Below are positions 55,824 through 64,000 of a stretch of 64,000 bases of DNA, piece by piece. The stretch covers positions 4,049,741 through 4,113,740 of the forward strand of contig NZ_CP110848.1 of the NCBI RefSeq assembly GCF_026240635.1. The letters run 5' to 3'. The position numbers and the translations under genes were made by a program. The notes beneath the pieces were generated by a model. It worked only from the letters and a program-made list of their open reading frames with translations. It searched no databases and was not told the DNA's origin. Numbering within the stretch: the stretch's first letter is position 1; every line of letters begins with the position of its first letter. The DNA comes from Trichothermofontia sichuanensis B231 (lineage in GTDB: Bacteria; Cyanobacteriota; Cyanobacteriia; B231).

Positions 55824-58190
55824 ATGGCTCTTCAGATTCCGATATTACACCCACAGTACACCTTGTCGCTAGCTGTCTTCTTACAATTGCGCACCCTACT
55901 TCGGCAGATTTCCCTGGCTCAAAAGGATGAAACTCTATATCTAACAGAAGCAACTTTGAGTACCCGATCGCTGATCGCTCCGTTTACGATCGTGGTTGCC
56001 CGATCTTGGGTAATCCTACTGACAGGAATTCCTACTGTTTGTGCTAATCCAACTGGAGGACTTCATGTTGGTCAATTACAGGTTTCCTTAGTATTTGATA
56101 TCGCGATCGCTTGTGAGTTTATCCAGGCAATCGAGCAACAGTGGCGGCGATCCCGCCAACTGCGTAGGGTTAAGGATAGCCTACAGAGACTTCAGCAGGT
56201 ACTCCCTGACCAAGACAGAGAAGCTGGTTTACAGGTTTTTCAGCAATTTTCCGATGGCTTAATTTCCCTACTCTCAGCCAATGATCAAGCCAGTGAAATA
56301 ACCTGTCAGCTTCAGGCCGAGAAAGAACACTTATTTCATCAGGTAATTACTCAAATTCGGAACAGTCTAGAACTACCCCAAATTCTCAAGAGCGTTGCAG
56401 AACAAGGACGCAACTTTCTACAAGTAGATGCGCTGTCAATTTATTGTTTGGTTCGTAAGACTCATGCTGCTTCATCTCCAGAGGTCAACAGCCCGGAGCA
56501 AGCATGGGTCTCTCCGGCCTGTTGTGGGAGTATAGATTCTCCCTGTCCCCAGTTAAAAGATTTGCCACCACCGCATGTCGGAAACGGCCAAGCGTATACC
56601 TTGCAGATACTCGATCCTGCAACAACCTCCATGAATGAGGATATGTTGGCTTGTCAGATATTGTTAGATCATGGCAACTACTTCGGTGACTGTCAGGGCA
56701 AAACAACGATCCTGACAGATATCCAGAATCTCGATGATTTACCATCTTGCCTGCAAGGCTTGTTTCTGACTCATTGCCCACGTGCCCTGCTGGCGACCCC
56801 CATTGCCCTGCGGCAAGGATTGTGGGGGCTGCTAGTGGCCCAAGACTACAAGCACCCCCGCTGCTGGTCAGAGCGTGATATCAACTTCCTGAAGCGAATG
56901 GCGGAACATGTCGCGATCGCCATTCACCAATCGCAACTATATGCCCAACTTCGGATACAGGCTCAAACTCTGGAACAGCGGGTTGAGGAAAAAACCCAGG
57001 ACCTGCGAGACGCCCTACTGGCAGCCCAGGCCGCCGATCGGGCTAAGAGTGAATTTTTAGCCACCATGAGTCACGAGCTACGTACTCCCCTTGCCTGCAT
57101 CATTGGCATGTCTTCTGCGCTTTTAAGTTGGACCACTGCTCCCTTAAATGACAAACAACGTGAATATCTTGAAATTGTGCATAGCAGTGGTCAGCAGCTG
57201 CTGGAATTGATCAATGATATTTTAGAACTGGCACGATTAGAAGCAGGCAAGACAGTCCTAAACGTTAGTAATTTTTCTGTTATTGAATTAGTCAAGCAGG
57301 TTATTGAACTTTTTCAAGATAAGGCTAATAGTAAAAATATCAACTTGCGCATGGAATTAATGTTCGCTTCAGAAGACGTGAACCTAGCTGCCGATCGGCG
57401 CCAAGTACAGCGTATTCTGAGCAATTTATTGAGTAATGCGATTAAGTTCACGCCAGACGGAGGCGAGGTTGTTCTACGTATCTGGCCAGAGGATCGAGCT
57501 GTCAGTTTTCAGGTGGAAGATACGGGCATTGGCATTGCTGAGGAGCAACAATCTTTACTTTTTAAAAAATTTCAGCAGCTGGATATGAGTTACCGGCGCC
57601 AGTATGGGGGAACCGGGTTAGGACTAGCTCTAACCAAGCAATTGGTTGAATTACATAAGGGGAGAATCAGCGTAGACTCGATCGTGGGTTCAGGGTCAAC
57701 CTTTACCGTGCATATTCCTGACCAGCCTTTACCCCAAAATCCGAATAGTATGGAACCCAGATCACCGCGCGAGCATGGGGGGCGTGAGGGAAGTAGCCGG
57801 GTTAGCAGCGCTTGTATCCTGCTGATTGAGGAAGATGAGGGCACTGCAGAACAGATCTGTGATGTCCTCACGGCAGCAGATTATCAGGTTGTCTGGATGG
57901 TGTCTGGCGAGACGGCAGTGCATCAAGTCGATCTACTCCAGCCGATTGTAGTTGTTTTGGCTCTGTCTAACCAGGCTGAAATGGATTTACGACTCATCCA
58001 CCAGTTACGGCATTTGCCGCTGATGTCAGAATTTAAAATCCTGCTATTGGCCACCGTTAATGATGAAGCCTATCTAGAGCAATGCCTAGTGGCCGGTGCT
58101 AATGATTATCTGATCAAGCCGTTTGTGATCGAAGTCCTGCCAAACCGGTTACAGAACTTAATCCATTCCAACTGCAATCCCTTGCCCTAG
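55824..58190 (+). CDS. Hybrid histidine kinase with GAF domain and degenerate receiver
   Basis: A 788-residue soluble kinase: unrecognised N-terminal sensor region (~1-110), helical linker, GAF domain (~170-360, ending VAIAIHQSQLYAQL), coiled coil, HisKA with His417 (MSHELRTPL), HATPase (DTGIGI, GGTGLGLALTKQL) and a C-terminal receiver-like domain (~660-785). In the receiver the acidic pair (EEDEG, 669-672) and Lys765 are kept, but the phospho-acceptor Asp is Ala713 (VVVLALSN). It is 127 bases upstream of the ATP-grasp gene on the same strand. Confidence 0.88.
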   Translation: MALQIPILHPQYTLSLAVFLQLRTLLRQISLAQKDETLYLTEATLSTRSLIAPFTIVVARSWVILLTGIPTVCANPTGGLHVGQLQVSLVFDIAIACEFIQAIEQQWRRSRQLRRVKDSLQRLQQVLPDQDREAGLQVFQQFSDGLISLLSANDQASEITCQLQAEKEHLFHQVITQIRNSLELPQILKSVAEQGRNFLQVDALSIYCLVRKTHAASSPEVNSPEQAWVSPACCGSIDSPCPQLKDLPPPHVGNGQAYTLQILDPATTSMNEDMLACQILLDHGNYFGDCQGKTTILTDIQNLDDLPSCLQGLFLTHCPRALLATPIALRQGLWGLLVAQDYKHPRCWSERDINFLKRMAEHVAIAIHQSQLYAQLRIQAQTLEQRVEEKTQDLRDALLAAQAADRAKSEFLATMSHELRTPLACIIGMSSALLSWTTAPLNDKQREYLEIVHSSGQQLLELINDILELARLEAGKTVLNVSNFSVIELVKQVIELFQDKANSKNINLRMELMFASEDVNLAADRRQVQRILSNLLSNAIKFTPDGGEVVLRIWPEDRAVSFQVEDTGIGIAEEQQSLLFKKFQQLDMSYRRQYGGTGLGLALTKQLVELHKGRISVDSIVGSGSTFTVHIPDQPLPQNPNSMEPRSPREHGGREGSSRVSSACILLIEEDEGTAEQICDVLTAADYQVVWMVSGETAVHQVDLLQPIVVVLALSNQAEMDLRLIHQLRHLPLMSEFKILLLATVNDEAYLEQCLVAGANDYLIKPFVIEVLPNRLQNLIHSNCNPLP

Positions 58191-58317
58191 GTCCCCGTAA
58201 TCACTGTAGGATCTAGATAGAAGCCAGACATAGACCCGAAGGGATGAAGCAATCTCAATCGAGGCGGCAGTGCTCACCCTCCTGGTTTCTTGCTGATTGA
58301 TTGCACTGACAATAATC

Positions 58318-59946
58318 ATGATCCCCCCCAATACAATCGCCACTCATCAGGCAGAAGCCTTTCGGCGACTACAAGCTCAGTTGCGTCAGCAGGCGCTTGT
58401 GCCGGAAATGAATCCCTGGCACAGTGTAACATTACCGGATGATAGTGATTTTGATAGTGATTTTGATATTTTTGTGGTTCCTTCCCTAAGCCTAGATCAG
58501 CGAGAATTGCTGAAAATTGAGGGAGTATTGCACTACGAAGAACGTCTATTATTTTCCCTAATCCGGTTACGCAATCCCCGCACCCGAGTCGTGTATATTA
58601 CCTCACAGCCTTTGCCGCCGATCGTGATTGATTATTACCTCCAGTTATTGCCGGGGATTCCCTTCTCCCATGCCCGCGATCGTCTACTGTTGCTATCTAC
58701 CTATGACAGTTCGCCCCAACCTCTTTCCAAGAAAATTCTAGAACGGCCTCGGCTAGTAGAACGAATTCGTCAGGCTTTACGTCCCGAGCGGGCTTATATG
58801 ACCTGCTTTAATGCTTCATACTATGAGCGGGAACTATCGGTTCGGTTGGGAATTCCTTTACTAGGATGTGATCCGGATTTATTGCAATGGGGGACAAAGG
58901 ATGGCAGTCGGCGTATTTTTGCTGAATGTGGAGTGGCTTTTCCCGATGGCAGTGATTTGGTTCACCACGAAACCGATCTGGCCACGGTGGCAGCGGAACT
59001 GTGGGAACGTCACCCGGATCTGCAACGGATGGTGATTAAGCTCAATGAAGGCTTTTCGGGCGAAGGGAATGCTATCTTAGACCTGCGTCCGCTGCAAGCA
59101 GTCGCACCGGGACACGCTACCCACCTAGAGCGTACCCAAGTCCTCACCCAAGCCTTGCCAAACCTACGATTCCAGGCCGCCGGCGAAACTTGGGAATCCT
59201 ACCGCAGTCGCATTCCAGAACTGGGTGCGATCGCGGAGACCTTTATTGAAGGGGAAATTAAGCGGTCGCCCAGTGCCCAAGGGTATGTCACGCCCAGCGG
59301 GCAGGTGGAGGTGCTGTCTACCCATGACCAGATCTTGGGTGGTCCTGATGGCCAGATTTATCTGGGGTGTTCCTTCCCCGCCCACAAAATCTATCGTCTA
59401 CAATTGCAGGATGCCTGTTGGCGGATTGGCCGTTGTCTCGCTGAAAAAGGGGCCTTAGAACGCTATGGTGTGGATTTTGTCACCGTGCAAGGCACGGATG
59501 GGCAATGGCAGATTTACGCAATTGAAATTAATCTGCGCAAAGGGGGAACGACCCATCCCTTTATGACCCTAAAATATCTGACAGGAGGACGCTATGACAG
59601 TGCAACTGGACTATTCTATAGTCAGCAGGGTGATCCTAAATATTATGTAGCCACAGATAACTTACAAAAACCGCGTTATCGTGGCTTATTACCAACCGAT
59701 TTAATGGATATTATTGCCCATCATCGTCTGCATTTTGACAGTAGCAGTAAAACTGGCACGGTCTTTCACCTGATGGGCTGTCTTTCCGAATATGGCAAGG
59801 TGGGACTGATTAGCATTGGCAACTCTCGCCAGCAGGCTGAGGATATCTATAACCAAGTTATCCGTGTTCTAGATGATGAAACCCGCTCGACGAGTAGTCA
59901 TCTCTCCCAGGGAATCCCCCCCATGCTCTGGAGTGGACGCACTTAA
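58318..59946 (+). CDS. PGM1-like ATP-grasp peptide ligase
   Basis: A 542-residue ATP-grasp enzyme. The N-terminal ~200 residues form a pre-ATP-grasp region, followed by the ATP-binding part (VIKLNEGFSGEGNAIL) and the metal/catalytic stretch AIEINLRKGGTTHPFM. This resembles the peptide ligase PGM1 family, which joins a peptide to an amino acid or nonproteinogenic group through an acyl phosphate. Cyanobacteria carry homologues of unknown product. A 12-bp in-frame duplication (58441-58464) encodes DSDFDSDF. I chose the ATG at 58318; an alternative is seven codons earlier. Confidence 0.75.
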   Translation: MIPPNTIATHQAEAFRRLQAQLRQQALVPEMNPWHSVTLPDDSDFDSDFDIFVVPSLSLDQRELLKIEGVLHYEERLLFSLIRLRNPRTRVVYITSQPLPPIVIDYYLQLLPGIPFSHARDRLLLLSTYDSSPQPLSKKILERPRLVERIRQALRPERAYMTCFNASYYERELSVRLGIPLLGCDPDLLQWGTKDGSRRIFAECGVAFPDGSDLVHHETDLATVAAELWERHPDLQRMVIKLNEGFSGEGNAILDLRPLQAVAPGHATHLERTQVLTQALPNLRFQAAGETWESYRSRIPELGAIAETFIEGEIKRSPSAQGYVTPSGQVEVLSTHDQILGGPDGQIYLGCSFPAHKIYRLQLQDACWRIGRCLAEKGALERYGVDFVTVQGTDGQWQIYAIEINLRKGGTTHPFMTLKYLTGGRYDSATGLFYSQQGDPKYYVATDNLQKPRYRGLLPTDLMDIIAHHRLHFDSSSKTGTVFHLMGCLSEYGKVGLISIGNSRQQAEDIYNQVIRVLDDETRSTSSHLSQGIPPMLWSGRT

Positions 59947-59963
59947 TCAGACTCCTTTGCAAC

Positions 59964-60058
59964 TATAGTCATTGCAATTTAGGCTGAAGCAGCACCCTCA
60001 CTCCTAACTCTTCTCCCGCTCTGGGAGAGGGGCTGAGACATCTCTTGCTAATCTGAAA
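59964..60058. mobile_element. Family B element, copy 5 (right end decayed)
   Basis: It begins TATAGTCATTGCAATTTAGG, the mirror of the other copies' right end, but the far end is replaced by GACATCTCTTGCTAATCTG, sequence shared (in reverse) with the element at 46757. The next base pair starts a family A copy at 60059. Confidence 0.5.
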
Positions 60059-60282
60059 TACAGCCTTTACCTAATTTACTCAGTACGCAGTTAAGGTTAA
60101 GATCTCGCTCCGACCGGCAGCCCTCATCCCCCACCCCTTTCTCCCAAGTAGGGAGAAGGGGAGCAGGATTTTCAAGTCCCTCTCCCGCTCTGGGAGAGGG
60201 ATTTAGGGTGAGGGTCACACCCGCGGGCTGCCCCCATCTTACCCCTGTAAAACTATACTTTATGATTGAGGTAAAGGCTGTA
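60059..60282. mobile_element. Family A MITE-like element, copy 7
   Basis: A 224-bp element with perfect ends TACAGCCTTTACCT...AGGTAAAGGCTGTA, abutting the family B copy. From 60283 to 60546 there is another degenerate repeat segment and a perfect 13-bp tandem duplication (AGTGCACCCTACT, 60343-60368); no gene. Confidence 0.7.
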
Positions 60283-60546
60283 ACTATAATTAGGCTCCTT
60301 TACGACTAAAGTTTTAAGCCGTCAGAGCCATTGTTAGTAGAGAGTGCACCCTACTAGTGCACCCTACTGTTTGTCAGCCTTACTCTGAATCCCTCTCTCA
60401 GAACCAAACAGAGGCTTGCAAGTTCGACTTCCCTTCTCCCCGAAGGGACCAAGGGGTTGGGCAATAAGGACTACCTATCGCCTAACGGGTGTTGCCGAAC
60501 TGGGATGCTCCCAGAGTAGGCATGTTTTCCCCGACTGGCTAGAGCA

Positions 60547-61674
60547 TCAGGTTTGAAATGCGGTTTCGATAATCTGGCGGATGCGGACAGCGGCTTGGCC
60601 ATCGCCAAACGGGTTCGTCGCGATCGCCATTGCTTCGTAGGTTGCCGGATTGCTGAGGAGTTCCCCCGCGGTTGCCGCGATCGTGTCCGCCGCCGTTCCC
60701 ACCAATTTGGCTGTCCCTGCCGCGATCGCTTCGGGACGCTCCGTGGTTTCCCGCAGAACCAGCACCGGTTTCCCCAGGCTAGGGGCCTCCTCCTGAAGGC
60801 CACCCGAGTCGGTCAGGAGCAAATAACAGCGCTGGATCGCCCCCACCAGTTCGGCATAGTCCAGCGGCTCCGTCAGAAATACCCGTGGATGATTGCCTAA
60901 TAACGCCTGCAAAGGTTCTCGGACCGTGGGGTTACGGTGCAGAGGCAGCAGCAGGGCCGTATCGGGAAAAGTATCCAGAATTTTTAAGAACCCCTGGGCG
61001 ATTGTCTGGAGGGGTGCTCCCCAATTTTCCCGTCGATGCACCGTGGCCAGCAGGACGCGATACCGGGACCAATCCAGCCCTGGAACTGGACAGGCCGGTT
61101 GACGGGCCGCCACCGTCAGCAGAGCATCAATCACCGTATTCCCCGTTTGGTGGATTTGCCCCACCACGCCCGATCGCTGGAGGTTTGCCACCGCCATCGG
61201 GGTGGGTGCAAAGTGGAACTGGGCCAATTGGGAAATCAGCCGCCGATTCGCCTCCTCCGGGTAGGGATTGAACAAATCATCCGTGCGCAACCCCGCCTCC
61301 ACATGGCCGACCGGAATTTTCTGATAGAACGCCGCCAGGGCAGCCGCAAAGGCCGTCGTAGTGTCCCCCTGCACAATAACCACTTGGGGTTGGCTTTCCT
61401 GAAAGAGGCGTTCCAAACCCTGGAGGCTACGGCAGGTAATATCCGTCAAACTTTGTTGTGCTTGCATAATAGCTAGGTCGCGATCGGCCTCCAGGTTAAA
61501 CAGGGCCATCACCTGATCGACCATTTCCCGATGCTGGCCCGTCAGGACGACCTGGGTCTGGCAATAGGGAGATTGCTGAAACGCCTGGATCACAGGCGCC
61601 AGCTTAATCGCTTCGGGACGGGTACCCAGGGTAATGCAAACGCGAATAGGCAAGGGACAGACTCGGAAAATCAA
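60547..61674 (-). CDS. wecB: UDP-N-acetylglucosamine 2-epimerase (non-hydrolysing)
   Basis: WecB makes UDP-ManNAc for polysaccharide or cell-wall glycans. The 375-residue GT-B-fold enzyme has ITLGTRPEAIKLAPVIQAF, VEAGLRTDDLF, HRRENWG and TDSGGLQEEAPSLGKPVLVL, all characteristic. The first ATG is at 61674, but a TTG seven codons later (61653, PIRVCITLG follows) may be the actual start. No other polysaccharide genes adjoin. Homologues in the family are also annotated as bifunctional; hydrolysing motifs are absent. Confidence 0.94.
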   Translation of the reverse strand: MIFRVCPLPIRVCITLGTRPEAIKLAPVIQAFQQSPYCQTQVVLTGQHREMVDQVMALFNLEADRDLAIMQAQQSLTDITCRSLQGLERLFQESQPQVVIVQGDTTTAFAAALAAFYQKIPVGHVEAGLRTDDLFNPYPEEANRRLISQLAQFHFAPTPMAVANLQRSGVVGQIHQTGNTVIDALLTVAARQPACPVPGLDWSRYRVLLATVHRRENWGAPLQTIAQGFLKILDTFPDTALLLPLHRNPTVREPLQALLGNHPRVFLTEPLDYAELVGAIQRCYLLLTDSGGLQEEAPSLGKPVLVLRETTERPEAIAAGTAKLVGTAADTIAATAGELLSNPATYEAMAIATNPFGDGQAAVRIRQIIETAFQT

Positions 61675-62057
61675 CCTAACCCTAATGTAAGGCTGGCCCG
61701 TATCCAGGTAGCCAGTAGCCTGAACAAGAATTAATACAACAGGTGATCAATTCCGGCAAAATTTCGGGATACTTTAGGGATCAGGGTCGCGGTCGCCAAA
61801 GGCCCTGCCAACAATCGTTAAACTAGGCATGGGACCCAGCCAGCGAACACCCAGCGATCGGGTCTTCATCAGCCGGTGCGCCCGTTGCCCCTCCCCCGAT
61901 CGCAGGCCAACCGTTCTCGCCTGGGTTAGCCGACCAGCCCCGCCCGCATTAGCATCCCCTCGCCAGGGCGTTGGTGCAACATCTCCCCAAGCGAGGTCGT
62001 GGGTGGGTGGGGATCTTCGCAGCTATTCTATCGTCAGCATCTCACAGGGAGAGCACT
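61675..62057. other. Intergenic region upstream of pilT-like gene
   Basis: About 380 bases with no ORF I trust and no clear repeat. GGGAGAGCACTATG just before 62058 is a good ribosome site. No promoter is evident. Confidence 0.35.
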
Positions 62058-63506
62058 ATGACCGAATCCAGACGCCCCCCGATTCCGCCCCCGCCCCCGC
62101 CGCGTCGTCCCCCGGCTCCGCCCCCACGATCGCCTTTGACCACTGGGGGTGCCCAGCCCACGGAAACCATCCCCATGCCGCCACCCGCGGGAATGCCCAC
62201 GGAGGCGATCGCGATGCCGGCTCCTCGGCCAGCAGCACCCGCCGCAGCACCCGCAATGGAGTCGCCCCCGACCCAGATTAGTGCCCCGCCTACCCCCGCT
62301 AGTGCCGCCCCCAGCGCCCCACCGCGTCCGACTGCCCCGCCCCCACCGCCGCGTCCAGTCGCGCCGCCCCCCCCACCCGGTCGCCGGGGTGCGATTGGGA
62401 CACCACCCCCGCCGCCTGGTATCCTGCGGCCTCAGGTAGCCAGTGGGTCACCTACCCTGGCACACCTGGTACGGGAAGCATTTGACAAGGGATATTCCGA
62501 CATTCACCTGGGGGTCGGTGAGGTACCGCGCTTCCGCAATCGGGGGGAAATTGAAGCAACCAATTATCCGGTGACGGATGATGCCACCTTCTTTGGGTGG
62601 CTTCAGGAAATTTTGACCGATGAGGAGATTCAACGTTTCCGCGAACGGCTCGACTTTGACGGGGCTTCTCAGTACGACTTTGCCCGGGTGCGGATTAATA
62701 TCTTCGATTCCCTGCGGGGGCCTTCGATGGTGTTACGGTTGATTCCACTCAAAATCCTGACGATCGATCAACTGGGCCTGCCCCCCGTGTTCCGGGATAT
62801 CTGTCACTACCACAAGGGTTTGATCCTGGTCACAGGGCCAACGGGTTCCGGGAAATCCACCACGATGGCCGCAATGGTGGACTACATCAATAATGAGATG
62901 GCTAAGAACATCATCAGTATTGAGGACCCGATCGAATTCGTCCACACCAGCCGCAAATCCCTGATCAAACAACGGGAAGTGGGAATTCACACCCTCAAAT
63001 TTGAAAATGCCCTGAAAGCTTCCCTGCGGGAAGACCCAGATATCATCCTGGTGGGGGAAATGCGGGATATTGAAACCGTCAGTACAGCCCTCAAAGCGGC
63101 CCAAACTGGTCACTTGGTGATGGGAACGCTGCACACCAACAGTGCGGTGAAGACGATCGAACGGATTCTGCAACTGTATGAGCCGGATCAGCAGGAGCCG
63201 ATGCGGGTGTCGATCGCCGAATCACTGGTCGCAGTGATTGCTCAGGGCCTCTGTCGGACGACGGACGGTAAACGGGCTGCCTTCCATGACATCATGATTA
63301 ACACTGACGCAATTAAGGACTACATTCGTCGGGGTGAGATGGAGGAAATCGAGCAGATCATCCCCCGCTGTACCTTTGACGGCATGTGTACGATGAACCA
63401 GTCGCTTTATAAACTCTATGAAGCGGGCCGAATCACGGAGGAAACGGCACTGGAAATGTCGCCGAAACCGAATGAAATGGCCCAAATCCTGCGCGGTCGG
63501 GTCTAA
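62058..63506 (+). CDS. pilT: Type IV pilus retraction ATPase PilT, Pro-rich N terminus
   Basis: PilT hexamers power pilus retraction, as in twitching and phototaxis. The 482-residue protein starts with ~130 residues of Pro/Ala-rich low complexity (from the ATG at 62058, after GGGAGAG). The core follows: Walker A GPTGSGKST (~259-268), ISIEDPIEFVH, Walker B region DPDIILVGEMRD (~326-337) and His box HLVMGTLHTNS (~352). The C-terminal AIRNLIREGK-like helix is replaced by AIKDYIRRGEMEEIEQ. Such a variant resembles the cyanobacterial PilT2 type. An earlier in-frame ATG at 61971 has no support. Confidence 0.9.
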   Translation: MTESRRPPIPPPPPPRRPPAPPPRSPLTTGGAQPTETIPMPPPAGMPTEAIAMPAPRPAAPAAAPAMESPPTQISAPPTPASAAPSAPPRPTAPPPPPRPVAPPPPPGRRGAIGTPPPPPGILRPQVASGSPTLAHLVREAFDKGYSDIHLGVGEVPRFRNRGEIEATNYPVTDDATFFGWLQEILTDEEIQRFRERLDFDGASQYDFARVRINIFDSLRGPSMVLRLIPLKILTIDQLGLPPVFRDICHYHKGLILVTGPTGSGKSTTMAAMVDYINNEMAKNIISIEDPIEFVHTSRKSLIKQREVGIHTLKFENALKASLREDPDIILVGEMRDIETVSTALKAAQTGHLVMGTLHTNSAVKTIERILQLYEPDQQEPMRVSIAESLVAVIAQGLCRTTDGKRAAFHDIMINTDAIKDYIRRGEMEEIEQIIPRCTFDGMCTMNQSLYKLYEAGRITEETALEMSPKPNEMAQILRGRV

Positions 63507-63562
63507 GCCAATGCCTAGCCTTGGTAGGCACCCATTGAACGTAGAATCGTTGTCTCGATGAT

Positions 63563-63600
63563 TTGTGGGGTAGGCATTCGACCTATCCCACAACATTTTT
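63563..63600 (+). terminator. Rho-independent terminator after pilT
   Basis: A 12-bp stem (TTGTGGGGTAGG with CCTATCCCACAA, one G-U wobble), a 7-base loop and the tail CATTTTT. It lies 57 bases after the pilT stop. A second, weaker hairpin (TGCCTA...TAGGCA, 63512-63530) precedes it. Confidence 0.65.
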
Positions 63601-63795
63601 GGGCCGGCCTAGTGAGGGGAGTGCCTTTACTCCCCCTTGTCCCGCTTTAACACAAGGGGCTGGAGACAAGAGGTTCGATCTCAAGGTTTTTGAAAATGCT
63701 CAGTTTGGCCCGATCGCTCCCCTCTTTTGTTAGCAGGATGAGTTTCTAGAACTGAGTCATTCATCTCCTAGTTGGTTAACTTTGGTTAAAATCGC

Positions 63796-63824
63796 TTGAG
63801 TCTTCGGGATTGTCCCTTTATAGT
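63796..63824 (+). promoter_or_regulatory. Sigma-70-type promoter for a gene beyond the window
   Basis: TTGAGT (63796-63801), a 17-base spacer and TATAGT (63819-63824). Direct repeats TGGTTAA (about 63773-63788) lie just upstream. The leader continues at least to the window end with a small hairpin (GAAGC-GAAGA-GCTTC) at ~63833-63847 and no start codon seen. The gap 63601-63795 shows nothing else. Confidence 0.5.
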
Positions 63825-64000
63825 AGGAATTGAAGCGAAGAGCTTCCCTGGCAGATAAACCTCTAGTAAAGGAGAAAGGTCAATTTCAGTTCTATCTGTC
63901 TCGTCTGGCAACACCTCTTCCGAAAACTAATAGATCCTCGATTAGACCCATAGGGAGCGAACTTAACAGGTTGATTTATCGCCTAGTAAGCCTCCGAGTA

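Noticed and set aside
3332-60282. Repeats considered as CRISPR arrays
   Set aside because: Copies are dispersed, of different families, and never arranged as short direct repeats with unique spacers; no cas genes are present.
63501-64000. tRNA or other RNA gene at the right end
   Set aside because: No T-arm motif (GGTTCGAATCC type) or cloverleaf was seen; only a terminator and a promoter.

Overview
The window is cyanobacterial chromosome. The HIP1 octamer GCGATCGC and its core CGATCG are scattered through almost every gene, and several families are essentially confined to cyanobacteria or their plastids: ndhL, DUF3007, DUF1824, DUF760, and a FtsH/ClpP/PhoH set of cyanobacterial type. Base composition is moderately GC-rich, which points to a Leptolyngbya-like or similar lineage, but species cannot be fixed from this window. 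No tRNA, rRNA or CRISPR array was found. Almost all genes are housekeeping or conserved hypothetical; the accessory signal lies between the genes.

Layout. 1-5.4 kb: end of a glycosyltransferase, a YdcF-type membrane protein, DUF2470 and SWIM-domain proteins, then purS-purQ. 5.5-8.7 kb: three minus-strand exported or surface proteins (signal-peptide protein, RTX calcium-binding protein, beta-barrel-like protein). 9-14.8 kb: a small gene with a LexA-type box, trpA, DUF3007 and ndhL, a fused cobA-hemD, a retropepsin-like protease, ComFB and an M23 peptidase. 15-18.9 kb: amino-acid binding protein, NicO-type Ni/Co exporter, HtrA-like protease, small secreted protein. 18.9-24.9 kb: a nitric-oxide module: a Crp/Fnr regulator facing norB-ric-copD-ywiC, with a perfect TTGAC-N4-GTCAA operator in the norB promoter. 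25-32.2 kb: aa3-type cytochrome c oxidase (ctaC-ctaD-ctaE) divergent from the heme A genes ctaA-ctaB. 32.3-45.8 kb: metK, ftsH, a histidine kinase, an SDR, a J-domain protein, clpP, PIN-PhoH, LOG, DUF1824, DUF760, scpB. 46-55.4 kb: DUF1499 protein, a dipeptide-type binding lipoprotein, cdsA, a CDF metal exporter and cobN. 55.8-64 kb: a hybrid kinase with a broken receiver followed by a PGM1-like ATP-grasp ligase, a UDP-GlcNAc 2-epimerase and a PilT with a proline-rich head.

How the genes work together. The norB-ric operon would reduce NO and repair NO-damaged iron centres, probably switched on by the neighbouring regulator; it sits beside the terminal oxidase genes, another haem-copper system using the same membrane quinone/cytochrome chain. 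cobA-hemD, cobN and the two metal exporters bear on siroheme/cobalamin and on Co/Ni handling, although they are not clustered.

Between genes there are two abundant short inverted-repeat families that look like MITEs inserted at TA (A, about 224 bp; B, about 105 bp), often side by side, one of them splitting ctaD from ctaE. A third family lies in the norB leader. There is also an unusual number of perfect 9-19 bp head-to-tail duplications. Other points of interest are a LexA-type box over a 92-codon gene, a 36-residue membrane peptide with a strong ribosome site, a 45-bp perfect palindrome, and repeat-derived inserts inside cobN.
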